From Paracoccus caeni (GTDB lineage: Bacteria; Pseudomonadota; Alphaproteobacteria; Rhodobacterales; Rhodobacteraceae): 64,000 nt of DNA. The notes beneath the pieces are model-generated. The model did not search any database. It saw only the letters and a list, made by a program, of their open reading frames with translations, and had not been told where the DNA came from. The stretch covers positions 496,001 to 560,000 of the forward strand of contig NZ_JAEPRQ010000002.1 in assembly GCF_016629665.1 (NCBI RefSeq), read 5' to 3'. Positions 42,158 to 48,630 of this stretch are shown here, one piece after another. The number at the start of each line of letters is the position of its first letter. Positions within the stretch are counted from its first letter, which is position 1. A program made the position numbers and the translations under genes.

Positions 42158-42231
42158 ATCATAGCTTCGCGATATGCGAAGTTAACTGACCGAAATGCGT
42201 GTTGACGATAGCTGCGCAATATGCGTAGTTT
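42158..42231. promoter_or_regulatory. Divergent repressor/Cro promoters with two operators
   Basis: Minus strand: TTAACT (42185-42180) and TATGAT (42163-42158), spacer 16 nt, drive the repressor; the spacer contains the operator cttcgcgatatgcgaag (42165-42181). Plus strand: TTGACG (42202-42207) and TAGTTT (42226-42231), spacer 18 nt, drive the Cro-like gene; the spacer overlaps the operator ctgcgcaatatgcgtag (42212-42228). The shared core links these with the leftward promoter operators. Confidence 0.78.
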
Positions 42232-42236
42232 CTGGC

Positions 42237-42452
42237 ATGGAAAGGTTCTCTCATATTTGGCCGTCTGTTGCAGCGCTCGCTGCCGATCTTGGCCTCCCTT
42301 ACACAACCGTCCACTCTTGGGGCGTGCGGGGTCGCATCCCCGCAGATCGATTTATCGAGTTGATGGAGGCGGCACGTCGGCGCGGTCATTCGCTCAGCCT
42401 TGAAGATTTAGTGCAGCCTATGCGGCCTCGGTCTTCTGAGGACGCGGCATGA
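42237..42452 (+). CDS. Cro-like helix-turn-helix protein
   Basis: A 71-residue protein with a short HTH: HIWPSVAALAADLGLPYTTVHSWGVRGRIPADR, in which the Gly-Leu-Pro turn and VHSW recognition helix resemble Cro/YdaS-type phage proteins. The start at 42237 is chosen because the operator and -10 element lie in the sequence that a longer start (42195) would translate. The expected transcription start falls at or within a base or two of this ATG, so the message may be leaderless. It opens the rightward early genes. Confidence 0.72.
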   Translation: MERFSHIWPSVAALAADLGLPYTTVHSWGVRGRIPADRFIELMEAARRRGHSLSLEDLVQPMRPRSSEDAA

Positions 42453-42796
42453 ACCACCATGCCGCGCCCTCCTTTGAAGCCCCACCGTTTCACTCTGCAT
42501 GTGATCAATATGGGGCATGTTCGATGAAAAATCTTTCACAACAGAAGGCTAGCGCCGACGCGGAGCGCAAGGGGATGGCCGAGCTGATTTGGCGGACGTT
42601 TCGCGCGCCGTCGCAGGCAGAGGTCGCGCGACGCACCGCCGACTATCTGCGTGATGAGGTGCCGGATCGGACGGTGACCGAACGGACCGTCATCAACTGG
42701 CTGCAATGCCGCCACGACATGCCCCATTGGGCTGCGCGCCGGATCCAGTCCTATGCCGAGGCGGTCGAACGCCTCGCCCGTCGGATCGAGGGGTGA
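42449..42796 (+). CDS. Early phage protein with HTH-like region
   Basis: A 115-residue protein overlapping the Cro-like gene by 4 bp. The segment APSQAEVARRTADYLRDEVP, then RTVTERTVINWLQCRHDMPHWAARRI (about residues 53-100) resembles a DNA-binding helix-turn-helix as in phage CII-like or transcription regulators. Regulatory function is a guess from this and from its position as the second rightward gene. Confidence 0.65.
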   Translation: MNHHAAPSFEAPPFHSACDQYGACSMKNLSQQKASADAERKGMAELIWRTFRAPSQAEVARRTADYLRDEVPDRTVTERTVINWLQCRHDMPHWAARRIQSYAEAVERLARRIEG

Positions 42797-42799
42797 CGC

Positions 42800-42919
42800 A
42801 TGTGGGTCGTCCAGACGGTTGTCATCCTCCCCTGCTTTACCGTGGTGCGGCTCGCCCGCGCCGTGGTGATCCGGCTGAAAAAAAGGGTGAAAAATTCTTC
42901 AGAGAGGGCTCGAAAGTGA
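42800..42919 (+). CDS. 39-residue small phage peptide, possible membrane protein
   Basis: An ATG-to-TGA frame of 39 codons directly after the HTH gene (4-bp gap). The first half is hydrophobic (MWVVQTVVILPCFTVVRLA) and the second half strongly basic (RLKKRVKNSSERARK), a layout of a small membrane peptide with a positive cytosolic tail. No ribosome site stands out, so it may be coupled to the preceding gene. Confidence 0.4.
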   Translation: MWVVQTVVILPCFTVVRLARAVVIRLKKRVKNSSERARK

Positions 42920-42923
42920 ACGT

Positions 42924-43217
42924 ATGCGGAGCGCTATTGTGCTGATCGAGCCCAGATTCGACCATATTGATCCCCAATCCTGCCGCGCCATGTGGTGCAA
43001 CGTCCTTTCGTTTGCGTGGGAAGATGCACTGGACCCGCCGCGTGTCTTGAACTGGCGGCAAGTAAATGAAACGCGCAAATGGTTCGGCAGCCCTGATTTC
43101 TTCAGGGTCTGCCAGTGGGCCGGTGTTGACGCCGATGATTTTCTGTCCCGCTATCAGGCGGCATTGGATTCCACCGCGGCCTACCGTTCGCATCGCAGAA
43201 CGGGGATCGCCGCATGA
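42924..43217 (+). CDS. Hypothetical early phage protein
   Basis: A 97-residue protein: SCRAMWCNVLSFAWEDALDPPR, VNETRKWFGSPDFFRVCQWAG. The last part with WFGSPDFFRVCQWAGVDADDFL looks like a phage protein family found before replication genes, in which a helix pair resembles HTH modules. It overlaps the next gene by 4 bp. No function is recognised. Confidence 0.65.
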   Translation: MRSAIVLIEPRFDHIDPQSCRAMWCNVLSFAWEDALDPPRVLNWRQVNETRKWFGSPDFFRVCQWAGVDADDFLSRYQAALDSTAAYRSHRRTGIAA

Positions 43218-43846
43218 CGGATACCGTCGAATTCTGGGCTTATCCGCTGCAATATGGTGATCGGCTGAAGGGGTACGACTGGATGCCGCTTTACGTCGAC
43301 CGGCTCTTGTCGTCGCATTTCGTTGCTTCTGCGATCCACGCGGGCCGGCGGCAGGATATCGGGACGGCGCTGCTGCTTTGGGCGGCGAGCATGCGAGAAG
43401 ATCCCGCAGGCACCTTACCAGACAATGACATCGACCTCGCCCAAGCAGCGCGGTTCGGCGCCGATGTCGAACAGTGGCGCGAAGCGCGCGAGGGCGCGCT
43501 TTATGGCTGGCGCCCTGTCCATATCGACAATGCCCCTGCCGGTGCCAAGCCCCGCCTCGGGCATCCGGTTATTGCTGAGATCGTGCGCGATCAGTTCACG
43601 CGCAAGCGGGGCCGCGAGCGCGGGCGTGAGGTCGCCGCCTGGGCGACGATGAAATCGAGGATACGGGCGAAGCTCAAGGAAGGCGTTGGCACCAAGCGCA
43701 TCGCCGAAAATGAGTTCGCTGTCGAGCAGATCGGTGAATGGCTTCGAGACAACAATCTCTACGTGACCACGGAAAACGTCCGGGTTGCCGCAGGGACGGT
43801 GTTGGGAACGCCGAAGGTTGTTTCGATGAATGGAGGGGATGTCTGA
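43214..43846 (+). CDS. Early phage protein, possibly DUF1376/replication-initiator-like
   Basis: A 210-residue protein. The N-terminal part (WMPLYVDRLLSSHFVASAIHAGRR, ALLLWAASMREDPAGTLPDNDIDLAQAARF) follows the pattern of DUF1376 proteins, which sit in phage replication modules and fold as a winged helix. The C-terminus is basic and helical (RIRAKLKEGVGTKRIAENEFAVEQIG). Just downstream lie repeated AACTGTAAT motifs that could be its binding sites, so a replication or regulatory role is plausible but inferred. Confidence 0.6.
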   Translation: MTDTVEFWAYPLQYGDRLKGYDWMPLYVDRLLSSHFVASAIHAGRRQDIGTALLLWAASMREDPAGTLPDNDIDLAQAARFGADVEQWREAREGALYGWRPVHIDNAPAGAKPRLGHPVIAEIVRDQFTRKRGRERGREVAAWATMKSRIRAKLKEGVGTKRIAENEFAVEQIGEWLRDNNLYVTTENVRVAAGTVLGTPKVVSMNGGDV

Positions 43847-43869
43847 CCGCTTTCCGGCACTGATGTAAG

Positions 43870-43965
43870 CAACTGTAATCCTGCTGAAATCAACTGAAAT
43901 GAACTGTAATGATTACAGTTGATGGCAGTAATATTTCAGCACGTTTTCAGCACCTCAACTGTAAT
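43870..43965. repeat. Cluster of iteron-like AACTG(T/A)AAT repeats
   Basis: Copies of (C/G)AACTG(T/A)AAT occur at 43870, 43891, 43901 (direct), 43912-43921 (inverted, forming a palindrome with the previous copy) and 43956-43965. TGAAAT and its complement ATTTCA also recur between them. The stretch is AT-rich relative to its surroundings and gene-free (43847-44081). Confidence 0.65.
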
Positions 43966-44081
43966 TGCCCTACAGGAAAGGTACATAACATCACACCGAC
44001 AAAGACACAGACATAGACATCCTTAAGAGGCGCGCCCGCACGGTTGCGCCGGTTGAGAGGTCGGCAGGCTGAGAAAAGGGA

Positions 44082-44660
44082 ATGATGGCAATGTCGGGTG
44101 TGAATGCAGAAGCGAAGGCGCGGGTTGAGGCGCTGCTGCTGGAACCGCTTGCGGGGCTGAAGCGCAAGCGCGGACGCGGCGCCGAGGATCATGACAAGGC
44201 GATGGAGCGGTTGCGCTGTGATCTCGCCTATATGACCGATGACGAATTGCGCGGCATGGTCGAGTTGATCACCGCGCACGCTGTCTCGACCAAGGGCGTC
44301 TGGCCGGATGAAGGCCTGATCCGGGTCTGGGCATTTGACCTGCGCAAGCCGCCGGCGCGCGAGGCCACATATCCGCCCAGCCTGATGCGGTCGGAAATGG
44401 GCGACCGGGCCGTCGCCGAGGGCTGGGCGATCGAGCTTTATGCCGTGGCCAAGCGATATGGCCCCCCTCCCCCGCCCCGCTACATGCAGGGGAAGCTGAA
44501 AGAGGAAGCCGCGAACAACGCGCACCGGGTGCGGGTGATCGAACAGAACCGCGCCGCCGGGCGGGCAACAGATGACGAACTGGCGTGGTTGCGCCGCCGT
44601 GATGCGGACATGGCAGAGATCCATGCCATCCGGGCTGAAAAAAGGGAGAGTGCAGCATGA
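44082..44660 (+). CDS. Hypothetical phage protein
   Basis: A protein of about 190 residues, helical and charged, unknown family. Pieces include LLLEPLAGLKRKRGRGAEDH, YMTDDELRGMVELITAHAVS, WPDEGLIRVWAFDLRKPP and a C-terminal AWLRRRDADMAEIHAIRAEK helix. Three in-frame ATG codons (44082, 44085, 44091) follow a GAAAAGGGA site; the actual start may be any of them. It overlaps the next gene by 4 bp. It lies right after the repeat cluster and may be under its control. Confidence 0.65.
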   Translation: MMAMSGVNAEAKARVEALLLEPLAGLKRKRGRGAEDHDKAMERLRCDLAYMTDDELRGMVELITAHAVSTKGVWPDEGLIRVWAFDLRKPPAREATYPPSLMRSEMGDRAVAEGWAIELYAVAKRYGPPPPPRYMQGKLKEEAANNAHRVRVIEQNRAAGRATDDELAWLRRRDADMAEIHAIRAEKRESAA

Positions 44661-45390
44661 ACGAACAGAGCAGGACGGTTTTCGATGGTTCAGCCGGTGC
44701 GCTGCGGCTCGCAGCAGAACAGATGCGCCTTGCTGCCCTCATCGCCAGATCGACGCCCGCCGCCGGTTGCGGGCCTGCCATCCCGATCGCGCCGGCCCGC
44801 GGACCGGCTCGGGTGGTGACGCCGAAGGTGGTTATGCCCGACCCAAATCGAAGACTGGATACAAGATCGAGGAAACGGGCTGGCGCGGCTTTCAGGCGGC
44901 GCAGGCTATGGACATCTTCGACGATCTCGACCGCCGCGCCGCCAAGCTCAAGGATGCCGATGGCAGGCCGTCCCAATCGCCGTTCACCAAAGGACAGGTG
45001 AATATCGCCCGCCTTTACCGGGATCTGGTCGAACGGCACGATGCAGGTGGCATGAAACTGGCCAGTCTTGAGGGCCGCACCGGCGGCAGCGGATCAGCCG
45101 GACGGGATTTCATGGACGCCTATGTGGCAGAGGGGCGCGCAATCCAGAGGTTGCGCGAGGCAATCGGCGGTGGTGTTGCGCTGGAGGTGCGCCGCGTCCG
45201 TCGATCTGCCCGAGGTGGGGAATGCGCGCGCCTGATCCACGATCGTGTGCTGGTCGATGCGATTTGCTTGCATGGGAAGAGCTTCCGTGACGTGCTTGAC
45301 GAACATGGGTGGTCAGACGCGGGTCCGAACATCAAAGCTCTCATACCGGCGCTCAGCGCGGCACTGGATCGGATGCAGGGTTACGGGTGA
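44657..45390 (+). CDS. Phage protein encoded in two frames, candidate -1 frameshift
   Basis: The start at 44657 overlaps the previous gene by 4 bp and gives an N-terminal part ending in RVVTPKVVMPDPN. That frame continues only to 45001 with poor coding character. Coding character resumes in the -1 frame as SKTGYKIEETGWRGFQAAQAM, then FDDLDRRAAKLKDADG to a C-terminal domain ending at 45390. At the crossover lies C CCA AAT (44842-44848), which fits the X_XXY_YYZ slippery pattern for -1 frameshifting and gives a 244-residue product. A true mutation or a sequencing error would look the same. Function unknown; its C-terminus (FRDVLDEHGWSDAGPNIKALI) is HTH-like. Confidence 0.5.
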
Positions 45391-45455
45391 AATTTTCTTC
45401 AGAATGCTGCTTGCGCGCTTATATCGCACGGGCGTATATTTCTATCCATCATCAA

Positions 45456-45500
45456 GACGTGCGCCCGCTAGGATCATCCCTCGCGGGCGCACGTCGTTTT
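45456..45500. terminator. Strong hairpin terminator A of the cargo region
   Basis: A perfect 13-bp stem (45456-45468 with 45483-45495) with a 14-nt loop and a T-run on its right. It ends both the rightward early gene and the leftward gene at 45499-45927. Its arm gacgtgcgcccgc is shared with hairpins at 46094 and 46414. Confidence 0.8.
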
Positions 45501-45927
45501 ATCTCGAGCAATGCTCCCCTGTTCCACATCCAATTTCGGTCGGTGTCAAAAACACTCCGACACCTAACCCCATGGCTCCGCCTCCCAAGATGCTGCCAAC
45601 CTTGCTGCCGATCCGTTCCCCAAACACCTTACCGGCGTAATATCCGACGGTTGGTCCGGCGGCGCGGCGCGCCACAGCCGTAACTGCCTTCTTCGAAACC
45701 TTTCCTGCTGTAGATGAACCGGAAGAGTCTGTCGCATCAGAACTGTCCGCTTCGTCGAAGAACGACTCCGCATAGGACTGCGTGTCCATTTCACTAAGCG
45801 ACTGCGCACGCATCTCCGCTTGATCGCGAAGCATCGCGTGGCATCCACCACAGTTTTGGTTAGAACCTGCGGAATGTGTCGGTGTGGCAAATGCGAGAAT
45901 GAGCAGGCTAGTCCAAATTCGTTTCAT
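45499..45927 (-). CDS. Secreted glycine-zipper protein with a CxxCH motif (phage cargo)
   Basis: A 142-residue protein with a clear signal peptide (MKRIWTSLLILAFATPTHSAG). The mature N-terminus has NCGGCH, the CxxCH pattern used for covalent heme c attachment. A serine/aspartate-rich stretch (EADSSDATDSSGSSTAG) leads to a C-terminal glycine-zipper region (GYYAGKVFGERIGSKVGSILGGG) able to insert in a membrane. It is transcribed against the phage late genes, has an AAGGAGGTC ribosome site and its own terminator, so it is probably expressed from the prophage. A superinfection-exclusion or envelope role is inference; heme binding by a single CxxCH is possible but not certain. Confidence 0.7.
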   Translation of the reverse strand: MKRIWTSLLILAFATPTHSAGSNQNCGGCHAMLRDQAEMRAQSLSEMDTQSYAESFFDEADSSDATDSSGSSTAGKVSKKAVTAVARRAAGPTVGYYAGKVFGERIGSKVGSILGGGAMGLGVGVFLTPTEIGCGTGEHCSR

Positions 45928-46093
45928 CAGATTGACCTCCTTGATCGCTTTCCGTGAAGTGGACCAACGAGTTCGATTCGAGGGAAGTAACTCTCCCGTC
46001 ATAGCTAGATGGCGACAGGCGTCAGTTGCGAAGATACATCGCATGCCACAATGACCGTCGCGCCCATCAGATCGGATACTGGAGGACGCTGCA

Positions 46094-46129
46094 GACGTGC
46101 GCCCGCTGAGATCAACTCTCGCGGGTTTT
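46094..46129 (-). terminator. Hairpin terminator B of the cargo region
   Basis: The arm gacgtgcgcccgc (46094-46106) recurs, but the right arm retains only gcggg (46121-46125) followed by TTTT, giving a 5-bp stem. It lies 15 bp past the stop of the leftward gene at 46144-46317. Confidence 0.6.
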
Positions 46130-46143
46130 CATCGTTTCAGGCG

Positions 46144-46317
46144 TCAGGCCTGCCGGCGCGGGCTCGGCGTCATCGTACCGGTCTGAAACTCTAGCCGCTC
46201 TAGCAGCGCCTTATATCGCGAATTGTGGCTGTAAGGTCGAAGCGCATCCAAGATCATGTCCCACTCTTCTGGCGACAAAGCGGGACTAAACGTGGCTCTA
46301 ATAAACTGCTGCGTCAT
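46144..46317 (-). CDS. Small hypothetical cargo protein
   Basis: A 57-residue protein (MTQQFIRATFSPALSPEEWD at the N-terminus). The middle is helical (PEEWDMILDALRPYSHNSRYKALLERLEFQ). The ATG at 46317 has a GGAG site 8 nt upstream. It is transcribed leftward between two hairpins of the same family, so it forms an independent unit. No homology recognised. Confidence 0.6.
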   Translation of the reverse strand: MTQQFIRATFSPALSPEEWDMILDALRPYSHNSRYKALLERLEFQTGTMTPSPRRQA

Positions 46318-46413
46318 GGCGTTACTCCGGGGTGGAAGCACAACCTATGGGCATTGTCGTCGTTGCCCCAGAGGGCAATGATACCTACTCGCGACCTGTC
46401 CAGTTCTGCTTAA

Positions 46414-46454
46414 GATGTGCGCCCGCAGGGTTCTTTACCTTTCGGGCGCACATC
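46414..46454. terminator. Hairpin terminator C of the cargo region
   Basis: A perfect 12-bp stem (46414-46425 with 46443-46454). It lies 17 bp beyond the stop of the leftward DUF892 gene. The arm gatgtgcgcccg differs at one position from hairpins A and B. Confidence 0.75.
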
Positions 46455-46470
46455 ACCTGATCAGGTGCCG

Positions 46471-46962
46471 CTATTTCTTCTTGGCACTCTTCGCAGCATT
46501 CACCGCTGTCACTGCGAGTGCGGTCAGCTTGTTGTTTGCGGCCTTCTCTTCGTCGAGGATGGACGTCAGCAGCGTATGGGCCTCGTCGTGTCCCAGCTCT
46601 TTCGCCCATTCGCGCAGCGTCCCATAGCGGGCGATCTCGTAATGCTCGACCGCCTGGGCCGCGCCGATCAGCGCAACGTCGAGCGCGTGACCCGACGCCT
46701 CTTCGATTAGGCCATCGGCTTCCTTGATAAGACCGTCCATGGCATCGCACTTTTCGCCCTTCGCCTCCTGGCCGAGCGACTTGAATACCGCCTCAAGGGT
46801 CTTGATGTGGCCCTTGGTTTCTTTGAGATGATCGTCGATGGCATTCTTAAGTTCCGCGTTGTTCACGGATTTGGAAACTTTCGGCAACGCTTTGGAAAGG
46901 GCGTTCTCGGCCCAGTAGACATCTTGCAGGGTGTGATCGAATGCATCTTGCAGGGTTTTCAT
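46471..46962 (-). CDS. DUF892 (YciE/YciF-type) stress protein, prophage copy
   Basis: A 163-residue ferritin-like helical protein. It has the family opening KTLQDAFDHTLQDVYWAENALSK, then DHLKETKGHIKTLEAVFKSL, VALIGAAQAVEHYEIARYGTL and ILDEEKAANNKLTALA, with the Glu/His positions (DHLKET, EHYEIARYG, DEE) of a possible di-iron or manganese site. The gene has a GGAGGAGAGC site and an EcfG-type promoter in front of it. A host paralogue is at 32183-32686. The prophage may thus supply a stress-protective protein in lysogens. Confidence 0.88.
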   Translation of the reverse strand: MKTLQDAFDHTLQDVYWAENALSKALPKVSKSVNNAELKNAIDDHLKETKGHIKTLEAVFKSLGQEAKGEKCDAMDGLIKEADGLIEEASGHALDVALIGAAQAVEHYEIARYGTLREWAKELGHDEAHTLLTSILDEEKAANNKLTALAVTAVNAAKSAKKK

Positions 46963-47007
46963 GCCTTGCTCTCCTCCGGTGTTTTCCCTCGTCGCAACTG
47001 GCGATCA

Positions 47008-47033
47008 AACGTCGCCTTCGGTCACACCGTTCC
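47008..47033 (-). promoter_or_regulatory. Putative EcfG general-stress promoter of the prophage DUF892 gene
   Basis: On the minus strand, GGAAC (47033-47029) and CGTT (47011-47008) are separated by 17 nt, an exact EcfG pattern. The predicted leader to the ATG at 46962 is about 38 nt and holds the ribosome site. Confidence 0.72.
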
Positions 47034-47118
47034 GTTCAGATGCTCACGTCAGAGGGGAAGCTGCCGCAGCCCCCGGCAGGCGCGCAGGTGGAAGGCCTAC
47101 ATCCTGTAGAGGTGGACC

Positions 47119-47841
47119 ATGCTCAAAATCTCCGTCCGAGATCAGGATGTGCAGAAAGCGTTGCGCCACCTCAGCGAGCGCGATGCCAAGGTTGCGATCA
47201 CCTGGGCTTTGAACGACGCCGCCGCCGACGTGCTCCAGCACGTTCAGGACCGGATGGATGAGGTATTTGACCGCCCAACCCGGTTCACGAAAAACGCCTT
47301 CACCATTCGCGGCGCGCGGCCATCAAAGCTTGAGGCCGAGGTGATGGAGCGCCCGACGGTGGGCAAGCGCCATTACCTCAAGACACAGGAATTCGGCGGA
47401 CCGCGCGGGCAGACGGGACTGGAAGGCTTGCTGAGTGCGCGTCTTGCCTATGATGGACACATTCAGGCTGCGGTACCTGCATCCGGCGCAAAGCTCGATG
47501 CCTTCGGCAACTGGTCCACGGGCGAGCGCAATCAGGCGCTGTCGGCAGTCCAGTCTCAGCGGGACAAAACCGCCAACACAACCGACACATCGCGCAAGCG
47601 CAACCGCAAGCGCGCCGGGTTCTTCGTGCCGCGCGCCGGTTCGAAACTGTCGCCCGGCATCTGGAGGCGGAACCCGGATGGCTCGATCCAGAAGGTGCTG
47701 CACTTCACGTCGGTCGCGCCGGTCTATCGCGAGCGCCTTGGGTTCTTCGACGGGGCTGCCGAGGTCTATGCCGACCGGCTGCCGGGTCACCTGCGTCGGA
47801 CCCTCGCCAAGATGGTCGAGCGCCGGGCGGCCAAGGCCTGA
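47119..47841 (+). CDS. Phage minor tail/virion-like protein encoded before the terminase
   Basis: A 240-residue protein. The block VAITWALNDAAADVLQHVQDRMDEVFDRPTRF is typical of phage proteins annotated as minor tail or head-tail (GPZ-like), followed by KNAFTIRGARPSKL, AGFFVPRAGSKLSPGIWRR and a basic C-terminus RTLAKMVERRAAKA. The start has a GAGGTGG site. Its place before the terminase genes, apart from other tail genes, is unusual. The 118 bp up to the terminase small subunit hold no gene and could include the packaging site. Confidence 0.65.
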   Translation: MLKISVRDQDVQKALRHLSERDAKVAITWALNDAAADVLQHVQDRMDEVFDRPTRFTKNAFTIRGARPSKLEAEVMERPTVGKRHYLKTQEFGGPRGQTGLEGLLSARLAYDGHIQAAVPASGAKLDAFGNWSTGERNQALSAVQSQRDKTANTTDTSRKRNRKRAGFFVPRAGSKLSPGIWRRNPDGSIQKVLHFTSVAPVYRERLGFFDGAAEVYADRLPGHLRRTLAKMVERRAAKA

Positions 47842-47959
47842 GGGATCGATGCGGGTCCTTCCCCGCAAGTGATCTGTCGGGGGTCATTCGCGCCCCGATG
47901 TTCGCAACTTTTATGGGAATTTTCTGCGCTAGGAGATGGGGTTGTTGTTGGGGTCTGGC

Positions 47960-48628
47960 ATGTCTGAACATGATGACCCGCCGCAGCTGCTGCCGGTCGA
48001 GGTGGATGACGATCTGGCGCAGATGCTGCGCCGGTTCCCTCTGCCGGAAACGGTTCTCGACGCGGATATGAACCAGGAAGAGATTGCCCGCGCGCTCGAC
48101 GTGACGGTCAACACCATCTCGAAATGGATCCGCGATGGAATGCCGGTGGCGCAGGTTGGTGGCAATGGTCGCGCCTATATCCTGCGCCTGTCGCATTGCT
48201 GGGCGTGGCGGATGGCGCGCGAGGCCGACACCGAGCAGCGCAACCGGCACAACGAGAACCAGATCAGCCTGTTGCGGGCGGAAGCGCTCGGGGTCACGGT
48301 CGGGGATCAGGCCGCGCAGCTGTCGGCGCGCGAGCGCCGCGAACTGGCCGAAGCCGATATGCGCTGGTCGGAAGCTCAGTTGCGCCGCGGCAAGCTCGCG
48401 CCTGTCGCCGATCTGATCGACCTGCTGGAAAGCATCGGCAAGATCGTCCGCGATGGTCTTGAGGGGATGCCCGATCGTCTGGAACGCGAACTGGACCTCA
48501 ATGCTGTCCAGGTGGCGGCGGTGGATCAGATCGCGAAGGATATTCTGACGGCGATCGCAGACCGGATCGAAGAGGAAGAGCTTGGTGACGTTGCCGATGT
48601 CGATCTCGGCGCAAGGCTCTTGATCTGA
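47960..48628 (+). CDS. Terminase small subunit
   Basis: A 222-residue DNA-binding packaging protein. The N-terminal HTH (about 30-65: NQEEIARALDVTVNTISKWIRDGMPV) and the AQVGGNGRAYILRL wing resemble Nu1-type small terminases, which recognise the packaging site. A central helical region (AEADMRWSEAQLRRGKLAPVADLI) and an acidic C-terminus follow. ATG 47960 is preferred over 47936, whose AGGAG abuts the start with no spacing. It overlaps no gene; the large subunit starts 3 bp after its stop. Confidence 0.85.
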   Translation: MSEHDDPPQLLPVEVDDDLAQMLRRFPLPETVLDADMNQEEIARALDVTVNTISKWIRDGMPVAQVGGNGRAYILRLSHCWAWRMAREADTEQRNRHNENQISLLRAEALGVTVGDQAAQLSARERRELAEADMRWSEAQLRRGKLAPVADLIDLLESIGKIVRDGLEGMPDRLERELDLNAVQVAAVDQIAKDILTAIADRIEEEELGDVADVDLGARLLI

Positions 48629-48630
48629 TC

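Noticed and set aside
45456-46454. The repeated hairpins as a CRISPR array or mobile-element ends
   Set aside because: Only three copies, spaced by whole genes and each placed after a stop codon; no spacers of even length and no transposase. Terminators explain them better.
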